Shown here piece after piece: positions 1 to 6,579 of a stretch of DNA of 64,000 nucleotides. Location of the stretch: NCBI GenBank assembly GCA_037367405.1, contig JAZKJV010002324.1, positions 62,001 to 126,000 of the forward strand, in the 5' to 3' direction. The translations under genes were made by a program, and so were the position numbers. How positions within the stretch are numbered: position 1 is the stretch's first letter; every line of letters starts with the position of its first letter. Below the pieces are notes generated by a model. That model had not been told where the DNA came from. It ran no database searches and saw nothing but the letters and a program-made list of their open reading frames with translations. The stretch is from Ottelia alismoides. Lineage: Eukaryota > Streptophyta > Magnoliopsida > Alismatales > Hydrocharitaceae.

Positions 1-96
1 TTCGTTCAGCGACAGCGCTCGTGCCGGGCCACTCGCGAGGGTGGCTGCGGGCAGGGCGGCGAGGGCGATCAGGCAGCGGCGACGGGAGAACGGCAT
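1..96 (-). CDS. N-terminus of an exported protein, cut by the window edge
   Basis: The first 32 codons of a minus-strand gene are visible; the rest lies beyond the left edge. The start is the ATG ending at base 96. The peptide has a positive N-region (Ser-Arg-Arg-Arg), then an Ala/Leu-rich hydrophobic core and an Ala-X-Ala-like site before Leu-Ser-Leu, which reads as a signal peptide, so the product is probably periplasmic. The start of the mature part recalls DUF4197 lipoprotein-like proteins, but 32 residues are too few to assign it. It is divergent from the LysR-type regulator at 334, with about 240 bp of shared upstream DNA containing a hairpin and an inverted repeat. Confidence 0.6.
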   Translation of the reverse strand, partial: MPFSRRRCLIALAALPAATLASGPARALSLNE

Positions 97-164
97 GCAG
101 GCCTCGGAGCAGGACGGGGCGCCTAACGTACCCCGGGCTCCGCGTGCCGGCAACCGCGGCGGGG

Positions 165-194
165 CGAAAAAAATGGCGGCCGGGAGGCCGCCAT
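165..194 (-). terminator. Terminator-like hairpin plus T-run in the leader of the left-edge gene
   Basis: Two perfect 9-base arms (ATGGCGGCC and its complement) flank a 4-base loop. On the minus strand the hairpin is followed by seven T, the layout of an intrinsic terminator. It lies about 70 bases before the start codon of the left-edge minus-strand gene, not after a gene, so it may be an attenuator or a block to antisense transcription. Confidence 0.5.
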
Positions 195-291
195 GAAATT
201 CGCGTTTGCCAGGGAGAAACGCTACGCGTCGCCAGAAGAACCCGAAGAGCCCAACCGACGACGATGTGAATTTACGGAAAGGGAACCATTT

Positions 292-321
292 ATGGAAATG
301 ATATATTCGGATCGTTTCCAT
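292..321. promoter_or_regulatory. Inverted repeat, candidate LysR-type operator
   Basis: ATGGAAA at 292-298 is matched by TTTCCAT at 315-321. The symmetry extends inward (GAT at 300-302, ATC at 311-313) with one mismatch. It lies 13 bases before the chosen LysR start and between the divergent genes, which is where LysR-type regulators usually bind for autoregulation and control of a divergent target. Confidence 0.45.
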
Positions 322-333
322 CGAGGAATATCT

Positions 334-1341
334 ATGGATCAGTCTGCCCGGCCCCGTCCGACCATGCACGTCACGCTGCGGCAGCTCCGGGTTTTCGAGA
401 CCGTGGCCCGCCTGGGCAGCTTCACGCGCGCGGCCGAGGAGCTGTTCCTGTCCCAGCCCACGGTGTCGATGCAGGTGAAGCAGCTGGCGGAGGCCGTCGA
501 ACAGCCGCTGTTCGAGCAGGTCGGCAAGCGGATCTACCTGACCGAGATCGGCGAGGAGCTCCAGCGCACCTGCCACGAACTGTTCGACACCTGGGCCCGC
601 TTCGAGATGACGGCGGCCGATCTCAAGGGCATGAAGAAGGGACGGCTGCGGATCGCTTGCGCCACCACGGCCAAGTATTTCCTGCCCCGGCTGCTCGGGC
701 CTTTCTGCGAACGGTACCCGGGCGTGGACGTCCGGCTGGAGATCGGCAACCGCGAAGTCGTCATGGAGCGGCTGGCCCGCAATGAGGACGATCTCTACAT
801 CCTGGGCAATCCGCCTCAGCGCTTCGACATCGCGATGCACCCGTTTCTGGACAACGCGCTGGTCGCCGTCGCGCCATCCCACCATCCGCTGGCCCGCCGC
901 AAGCGCGTGACGCTGGAGGAATTCGCGGGGGAGCGCATGCTGCTGCGCGAGCGCGGTTCCGGCACCCGCATGGTCACCGAGAAGTTCTTCAGGGACCACG
1001 GCATCGAGATCAGCGCGAAGATGGAGATCGGCTCCAACGAGGCCATCAAGCAGGCCGTCGCAGGTGGCCTGGGTGTCAGCGTGATGTCGCAGCACGCCCT
1101 GCTCATGGACCCGACGAACGACGTGGCAGTGCTGCCGGTGGACGGTTTCCCGATCGAGCGGTCATGGTACGTCGTTCACCCGGGGAACAAGCAGCTCTCG
1201 GTGGTGGCCCAGGCCTTCTTCGACTATCTGCAGACGGAGGCGCGCCGCCTGCTGCTGCCCCTGGCCAGCAGGAGATCGGTCCCCGCCCCGGACGAACGAG
1301 ATCACTTCTCGGGGGGATCGCAATTCCGCGACCAGTCGTAG
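334..1341 (+). CDS. LysR-family transcriptional regulator, CbbR-like
   Basis: A 335-residue LysR-type regulator. The N-terminal winged helix-turn-helix is clear (residues about 10-70, with LRQLRVFETVARLGSF and the SQPTVSMQVKQL recognition helix), followed by a periplasmic-binding-protein-like effector domain to about residue 300. The sequence style resembles CbbR/CmpR regulators of carbon fixation genes; no RuBisCO gene is in the window, so the target is unknown. An upstream in-frame ATG at 193 would add 47 poorly structured residues and read through the palindromes; the ATG at 334 follows a GAGGA ribosome-binding site and is preferred. The last 40 bases overlap the convergent gene at 1302. 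Confidence 0.85.
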   Translation: MDQSARPRPTMHVTLRQLRVFETVARLGSFTRAAEELFLSQPTVSMQVKQLAEAVEQPLFEQVGKRIYLTEIGEELQRTCHELFDTWARFEMTAADLKGMKKGRLRIACATTAKYFLPRLLGPFCERYPGVDVRLEIGNREVVMERLARNEDDLYILGNPPQRFDIAMHPFLDNALVAVAPSHHPLARRKRVTLEEFAGERMLLRERGSGTRMVTEKFFRDHGIEISAKMEIGSNEAIKQAVAGGLGVSVMSQHALLMDPTNDVAVLPVDGFPIERSWYVVHPGNKQLSVVAQAFFDYLQTEARRLLLPLASRRSVPAPDERDHFSGGSQFRDQS

Positions 1342-1679
1342 ATGAGATTGACGGCGATCTGGCGGCGCACGCCGTACTTCTCGGCCCGCATCATCGCGGT
1401 CTCTTCCGTGCCCGCCTTCGCGATCTTCCGGAAGTATCCCACCTGATCCAGCGGACCTTCCAGCGTGTCGCCGGGCTTGAGGTCGAAGGGCATCGCGCGG
1501 AACAGGATGGCGTGGCCATCCTGATTCTTCACGAGGATGTAGTCGCACTTGGCGTCGAGCCAGACCACCTCGGCAGTCACGGCCCGCGCCTGAGCCGGCA
1601 CGAGGACGGCGGACAGCGCGAGGGAGGACATCAGGGCGGAGAGGCCGCGGAGGCGACGTGGCGCGGGCGGGATTCGCAT
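1302..1679 (-). CDS. Small exported protein of unknown function
   Basis: A 125-residue protein that I do not recognise. It starts with an Arg/Pro-rich segment and a hydrophobic stretch ending near Ala-Gln-Ala-Arg-Ala, consistent with a signal peptide of about 36 residues. The mature part of about 90 residues has two cysteines (an Asp-Ala-Lys-Cys near its start and a Asn-Cys-Asp near its end) that could form a disulfide. The start chosen is the ATG just before the positive N-region; the open frame extends upstream but then overlaps the uvrD promoter region. It is convergent with the LysR gene (40-base overlap) and divergent from uvrD. Confidence 0.6.
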   Translation of the reverse strand: MRIPPAPRRLRGLSALMSSLALSAVLVPAQARAVTAEVVWLDAKCDYILVKNQDGHAILFRAMPFDLKPGDTLEGPLDQVGYFRKIAKAGTEETAMMRAEKYGVRRQIAVNLIYDWSRNCDPPEK

Positions 1680-1786
1680 GGCGTTGGAACTCGATCGGAA
1701 TGCACGGAAGACCCGATGGACACTAACACACCACCGGCCGTTCCCGCGCGTCGCGCCGACCTGCCGGATTCCACGATAATCGGGGC

Positions 1787-3991
1787 ATGAATCCCGCACT
1801 CCTCGACAACCTCAACCCCGAACAGCTGGAGGCGGTCACGCTTCCCGATGTCTCGGCGCTCATCCTCGCCGGTGCCGGCAGCGGCAAGACCCGCGTGCTC
1901 ACCACGCGCATCGCCTGGCTGGTGCAGACCGGCCGCGTGAGCCCGCGCGGGCTCATGGCGGTCACCTTCACGAACAAGGCTGCGAAGGAAATGCTCGCGC
2001 GCCTGTCCGCGATGCTGCCCATCGACACGCGGGGGCTGTGGATCGGCACGTTCCACGGCCTGTGCAACCGGCTGCTGCGGGCGCACCATCGCGACGCCGC
2101 GCTGCCGCAGAGCTTCCAGATCCTGGACACCCAGGACCAGCTTGCCGTCGTCAAGCGCGTGATGAAGACGCTGCAGATCGACGACGAGAAGTACCCGCCC
2201 CGGCAGGCGCAGTGGTTCATCAATTCCGCCAAGGACGCCGGGCTCCGCGCCTCGGCGGTCGATGCCGCCGACGACTTCGAGCGCCGGATGGTCACCGTGT
2301 ACGAGGCCTACGATGCCCAGTGCCAGCGCGAGGGCGTGGTGGACTTCGCGGAACTGCTGCTGCGCTGCTTCGAGCTTCTGAACCGCAACGAGATTCTCCG
2401 CGAGCACTACCGGACGCGCTTCCACCACATCCTCGTCGACGAGTTCCAGGACACCAACAAGCTGCAGTACGCCTGGCTGCGGCTGCTCGCCGGCGGCGGG
2501 AACTGCGTGTTCGCCGTGGGGGACGACGACCAGTCCGTGTACCGCTTCCGCGGCGCCGAGCCGGGGAACATGCGCCACTTCGAGCGGGACTTCGGCGCCA
2601 CGCGCGTCATCAAGCTCGAGCAGAACTACCGCTCGCACGGCAACATCCTCGATGCCGCCAATGCGCTCATCGCCCGCAATCAGGCGCGCCTTGGCAAGAA
2701 CCTCTGGACCGCCGAGGGGCGTGGCGAGCGGTTGCGCGTCTTCGAGGCCCCCTCGGACATCGCCGAAGCCGGCTACATCGTCGACGAGATCCGTGCGCTC
2801 CGGAACGACGGCGTGGCCTCCCACGAAATCGCGCTGCTCTACCGCTCCAATGCCCAGTCCCGGGTGCTGGAACACGCGCTCTTCAATGCCGGGCTCGCGT
2901 ATCGCGTCTACGGCGGGCTGCGCTTCTTCGAGCGCCAGGAGATCAAGCACGCGCTCGCCTATCTGCGGCTCGTCGCGAACCCCGAAGACGACGGTGCGCT
3001 TTTGCGTGTCGTCAACTTCCCCACGCGCGGCATCGGCGCGCGGTCGCTCGAACAGCTGCAGGAATCCGCGCGGGCGCGCGGGACCAGCCTCTGGCTGGCG
3101 GCCTGCTCCGATCCGCCCGGCGGCAAGGCGGGCGCGTCCATCGCCGGCTTCGTGCACCTCATCGAGGGACTGCGCAATTCGGTCGCGGGGCTGGGTCTCG
3201 CGGAGACCGTGGAGGCCGTCGTCGAGGCGTCGGGCCTGAAGGACCACTACCAGACGGAGCGCGACGGGGCCGAGCGCATCGAGAACCTGGACGAACTGGT
3301 CAACGCGGCCGCCGGCTTCAACGTCGAGCAGATGTACGATCCCGCCGCACCCGACGGCGGCGGCGTCGATCCGGCGGATCCGCTGGCCGCGCTCAATGCG
3401 TTCCTCGCGCACGCCGCGCTCGAAGCCGGCGACTATCAGGCGGGGGCCGGCGAGGACGCGCTGCAGCTCATGACCGTGCACTCCGCCAAGGGGCTGGAGT
3501 TCCACTCGGTGTTCATCAGCGGGCTGGAGGAAGGCCTGTTCCCCCACGAGAACAGCCTCAATGCCGACGACGGACTGGAGGAGGAGCGCCGGCTCATGTA
3601 CGTGGCACTCACCCGCGCGCGCCGCCGCCTGTACCTCACCTTCGCGCAGTCGCGCATGCTCCACGGGCAGGTGCGCTACAACGTCGCGTCACGGTTCTTC
3701 CACGAGATTCCGCAGGAACTGCTGGAGCGCGTGAACACGCCGCCCCCGCGGGCCTTCGGTGCGTCACCCTTCGGTTCGATGACGGCCGCGCGCGCACAGG
3801 CGCCGGCCGCGAGCTACGGGACCGCCGGGCAGGAGTGGCGGGTCGGGCAGAACGTGATGCACCCGAAGTTCGGGCAGGGGGTGATCGTGAGCGCCGAGGG
3901 CCGCGGGGCGGACGCCCGGGTGCAGGTGAACTTCCGCAACGCCGGCCTGAAGTGGCTGGCCCTCGACTACGCGAAGCTGACCGCCGCCTGA
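1787..3991 (+). CDS. uvrD: DNA helicase II, UvrD/PcrA type
   Basis: A superfamily 1A 3'-5' helicase of 734 residues that unwinds DNA in nucleotide excision and mismatch repair. Visible motifs in order: Q-motif near Asn-Pro-Glu-Gln (10-13), Walker A GAGSGKT (29-35), TFTNKAAKEM (motif Ia), DEFQDTN (motif II), GDDDQSVYRFRGA (motif III), QNYRS (motif IV), TVHSAKGLEF (motif V) and YVALTRAR (motif VI). The C-terminal 60 residues contain the WRVGQNVMHPKFGQGVI Tudor-like segment typical of UvrD/PcrA that binds RNA polymerase. Length is normal for the family. It is monocistronic; the next gene is convergent. Confidence 0.95.
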   Translation: MNPALLDNLNPEQLEAVTLPDVSALILAGAGSGKTRVLTTRIAWLVQTGRVSPRGLMAVTFTNKAAKEMLARLSAMLPIDTRGLWIGTFHGLCNRLLRAHHRDAALPQSFQILDTQDQLAVVKRVMKTLQIDDEKYPPRQAQWFINSAKDAGLRASAVDAADDFERRMVTVYEAYDAQCQREGVVDFAELLLRCFELLNRNEILREHYRTRFHHILVDEFQDTNKLQYAWLRLLAGGGNCVFAVGDDDQSVYRFRGAEPGNMRHFERDFGATRVIKLEQNYRSHGNILDAANALIARNQARLGKNLWTAEGRGERLRVFEAPSDIAEAGYIVDEIRALRNDGVASHEIALLYRSNAQSRVLEHALFNAGLAYRVYGGLRFFERQEIKHALAYLRLVANPEDDGALLRVVNFPTRGIGARSLEQLQESARARGTSLWLAACSDPPGGKAGASIAGFVHLIEGLRNSVAGLGLAETVEAVVEASGLKDHYQTERDGAERIENLDELVNAAAGFNVEQMYDPAAPDGGGVDPADPLAALNAFLAHAALEAGDYQAGAGEDALQLMTVHSAKGLEFHSVFISGLEEGLFPHENSLNADDGLEEERRLMYVALTRARRRLYLTFAQSRMLHGQVRYNVASRFFHEIPQELLERVNTPPPRAFGASPFGSMTAARAQAPAASYGTAGQEWRVGQNVMHPKFGQGVIVSAEGRGADARVQVNFRNAGLKWLALDYAKLTAA

Positions 3992-4039
3992 GTCCGGCGC
4001 CCCATCCGGGGCGTCACGGCGGCACCCTCCCTCGCCGGG

Positions 4040-4846
4040 CTACGGTGCCTCGGACGGCGCCTCCGGCCCGGACCCGGGCGCGGCCCCGGGTTCCACCGGC
4101 AGCGGGTAGATGTCGCGGTAGCTCACGTAGACGCTCGTGACCAGCAGCGGCATGAGCAGCCAGAAGGCGATTTCCATCGCGGGCACGCGCGGCACCCCGG
4201 CGATCGTGAGCAGGGTGACCAGACCCATGGCGAAGCACACGAGCATCGTCACGTAGAGTCCGAACGCCAGGGCGTTGCGCAGGATCGCGCGAAGCGACGC
4301 CATCAGCGCCTCCAGCCCCCGCTGCCCGTCGAGGGTGACGCCCGCGGGTGCGAACCAGGCGGCAAGCGCCATCGGCAGGCCGAACCCCGCGACGATCACC
4401 AGCGCCACGCTCATGCGATCGCGCAGGGCGGTAGCCTGCTCGGCCGAGAGACTCTCGGGTTCGCGCAGGGCCTGGGTGAGGAGGTCGCCTCCCAGGGCCA
4501 GCATCACGAGCATCAGCACGAGGTTGGTCATCATGTTGACCCCGCCGATGGCCGCAAGGTCGCGCACGCTCGACCGGAAGCCGTCGAAGAGCATCGTGAC
4601 CGGGATGGAGCGTCCGGCCGCTGCGTTCACGCAGGCCTTGAACCACCCGGCCAGCAGCACGGGCAGAAACACGCCCACCAGCGCGAACACGATCGGATGC
4701 ACGGCGGCCACCGAAACGAAGGTCCACGTGATGACGGTGAACACGATCCACGTGAGCGGCTTGCGCATGACGAGCCGCCATCCGTCCGAGATCCAGCGCC
4801 AGCTCTGCCCGAGCGGGACGCGCCGCGGCGTCGGGGCCGGGCTCAT
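4040..4846 (-). CDS. BPSS1780-family integral membrane protein
   Basis: A 268-residue multi-pass membrane protein of unknown function, with about six hydrophobic segments (for example around residues 32-75, 105-120, 148-165, 190-240) and a Pro/Gly/Glu-rich C-terminal tail. The N-terminal pattern with Trp-Arg-Trp-Ile followed by hydrophobic helices resembles the uncharacterised BPSS1780 family found next to thrB and polA in betaproteobacteria. Its ATG overlaps the stop of thrB by four bases, so the two are translationally coupled. The start was chosen from this ATGA overlap. Confidence 0.75.
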   Translation of the reverse strand: MSPAPTPRRVPLGQSWRWISDGWRLVMRKPLTWIVFTVITWTFVSVAAVHPIVFALVGVFLPVLLAGWFKACVNAAAGRSIPVTMLFDGFRSSVRDLAAIGGVNMMTNLVLMLVMLALGGDLLTQALREPESLSAEQATALRDRMSVALVIVAGFGLPMALAAWFAPAGVTLDGQRGLEALMASLRAILRNALAFGLYVTMLVCFAMGLVTLLTIAGVPRVPAMEIAFWLLMPLLVTSVYVSYRDIYPLPVEPGAAPGSGPEAPSEAP

Positions 4847-5802
4847 CGCGGCAGGCCTACGGCCGGGACGGACATCCCGGCCTCGCCGCGATGGTGGCGC
4901 AGCACCACCTCGAAATGACCGGGATCGTGGGCGTGCGTGAGTTCGCCGGGGCGAGGCAGATGGAAGTCGTACAGCCGCGACACCCAGAAGCGCAGTGCGC
5001 CCGCGCGCAGCATGACGGGCCAGGCGGCGTGCTCCTCCGGCGTGAAGGATCGTTTGGTCGCGTAGGCGCGAAGCAGGGCATTCGCGCGGTCGGCATCGAC
5101 GGTGCGGTCGGGCCCCAGGCACCAGTCGTTGACAGTGATGGCGACGTCGTACAGCAGCAGGTCGACGCAGGCGAAGTAGAAGTCGATGACCCCGCCGATG
5201 GCATCTCCGTCGAACAGGACGTTGTCCCGGAAGAGATCCGCGTGGATCACGCCGCGCGGCAGCGGATCGTGCCGGTGGCTCGCCTGGAAGCGGACTTCGT
5301 CTTCCAGCATGGCGCGGTTGCGGTCGTCGAGGAAGGGCAGCAGCGCCGGCATGGTGGCCGTCCACCAGGACGGCCCCCTGAGATTGCCCAGATAGCCCGG
5401 AAAACTGCGCCCGGCGAGGTGGAGATCGGCGAGAACCTCGCCCACGCGCTCGCAGTGCGCGGCGTCCGGCGCCATGACGGGCGCGCCGGGCAGTCGCGTG
5501 ACCAGCGCCGCGGGCTTGCCGTTCAGATGCCCCAGCAGGCTGCCGTCCAGGTCCGCGATGGGCTTCGGGCAGGGCAGGCCGTGGTTCGACAGGTGCGCCA
5601 TGAGTTCCAGGTAGAAGGGCAGCTCCGCCGGACCGAGCTTCTCGAACAGCGTGAGCACGAACCGGCCCTGCGTCGTGGTCACGAAATAGTTGGTGTTCTC
5701 GATGCCCGCGAGGATGCCTCGCAGTTCGGTGGGATGCCCGACACTGAAGCACTGCAGCCAGAGGGAGAGTTCGCTCTCCGAGACCTTGGTGAAGACCGAC
5801 AT
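4843..5802 (-). CDS. thrB: Homoserine kinase, aminoglycoside-phosphotransferase fold
   Basis: A 319-residue ThrB of the APH-like type, phosphorylating homoserine with ATP in threonine synthesis. Family marks are the N-terminal GIENTNYFV segment, the catalytic loop VIHADLFRDNVLF (His-x-Asp-x-x-x-x-Asn) and the metal-binding GVIDFYFAC motif. Length fits the proteobacterial family (about 316-320), which differs from the GHMP-type ThrB of enterics. It is the first gene of a pair with the BPSS1780-type membrane protein and lies downstream of the LOG gene with a 19-base gap, so all three may be one transcript. Confidence 0.9.
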   Translation of the reverse strand: MSVFTKVSESELSLWLQCFSVGHPTELRGILAGIENTNYFVTTTQGRFVLTLFEKLGPAELPFYLELMAHLSNHGLPCPKPIADLDGSLLGHLNGKPAALVTRLPGAPVMAPDAAHCERVGEVLADLHLAGRSFPGYLGNLRGPSWWTATMPALLPFLDDRNRAMLEDEVRFQASHRHDPLPRGVIHADLFRDNVLFDGDAIGGVIDFYFACVDLLLYDVAITVNDWCLGPDRTVDADRANALLRAYATKRSFTPEEHAAWPVMLRAGALRFWVSRLYDFHLPRPGELTHAHDPGHFEVVLRHHRGEAGMSVPAVGLPR

Positions 5803-5821
5803 CTTGCGGGGCCGGCCGGTG

Positions 5822-6550
5822 CTACAGATTGAGGAGCGCTTCGCGCTCCGCCGCCGAGAGATCGAAACCGCGCTTCTCGTAGTGCGCGAAGATGGCTTCC
5901 ACCACCTTCTCGGGTTCGTCGATCACCTGCACGAGGTCCACGTCGGCCGCGTCGATCATGCGCTCCGACACCAGGGTGGTCCGGATCCAGTCGAGCAGGC
6001 CGGACCAGAAGGGACCGTGCACCAGGATGATGGGGATGCGCCGGGACTTGCGCGTCTGCACCAGGGTGAGCGCCTCCATGAGCTCATCGAGCGTCCCGAA
6101 CCCGCCGGGCATGACCACGTAGGCCGACGCGAACTTCACGAACATGACCTTGCGCGCGAAGAAGTGGCGGAAGGTCTGGCTGATGTCCTGGTAGCGGTTC
6201 GACTGCTGTTCGTGGGGCAGCTGGATGTTGAGACCGACCGAAAGCGAGCGCCCGAAGAACGCCCCCTTGTTCGCGGCCTCCATGATGCCCGGACCGCCGC
6301 CGGAGATGACGGAGAAGCCCGCATCGGACAGCTGCCGTGCGATGCGCTCGGCGAGCAGATAGTAGGGATGGTCGGGCGGCGTGCGCGCGCTGCCGAAGAT
6401 GCTGACGGCCGGGCGCACGGCGTTCAGACGTTCGGTCGCCTCGACGAACTCTGACATAATCCCGAACACCCGCCACGACTCGCGCGCGGACCACGATTTC
6501 TCCAGCAGTTCCGGTGCGAGCGGAACAGGAATCTTGTTCCTGATCGTCAT
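5822..6550 (-). CDS. LOG-family cytokinin riboside monophosphate phosphoribohydrolase
   Basis: A 242-residue Rossmann-fold protein of the LOG family (TIGR00730). The two hallmark segments are present: VISGGGPGIMEAANKGA (about residues 80-96) and the PGGFGTLDE catalytic and nucleotide-binding motif (about 148-156). LOG enzymes release free base from nucleoside 5'-monophosphates; in bacteria the physiological role is usually unclear, so the substrate here is inferred from the family. It is longer at the N-terminus than the minimal LOG proteins of about 190 residues. Its ATG is only 29 bases from the polA start on the other strand. Confidence 0.85.
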   Translation of the reverse strand: MTIRNKIPVPLAPELLEKSWSARESWRVFGIMSEFVEATERLNAVRPAVSIFGSARTPPDHPYYLLAERIARQLSDAGFSVISGGGPGIMEAANKGAFFGRSLSVGLNIQLPHEQQSNRYQDISQTFRHFFARKVMFVKFASAYVVMPGGFGTLDELMEALTLVQTRKSRRIPIILVHGPFWSGLLDWIRTTLVSERMIDAADVDLVQVIDEPEKVVEAIFAHYEKRGFDLSAAEREALLNL

Positions 6551-6579
6551 CTGATGTGCTTCGAACCTGCCGTAGGGAA

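Noticed and set aside
193..333. Extended N-terminus for the LysR regulator starting at 193
   Set aside because: It would run through the hairpin and operator, has no homology-like features, and the ATG at 334 has a ribosome-binding site.
1631..3664. 677-codon open frame opposite uvrD
   Set aside because: It lies entirely on the antisense of uvrD, has no recognisable domain, and reads as the usual long antisense frame of GC-rich DNA.
2038..4140. 700-codon open frame inside uvrD, same strand, other frame
   Set aside because: Arg/Pro/Ala-rich with no domain; uvrD motifs are in the other frame.
6556..6579. GTG start eight codons upstream for polA
   Set aside because: The added residues are not part of the family N-terminus, and the ATG at 6580 is directly followed by the conserved start of the exonuclease domain.
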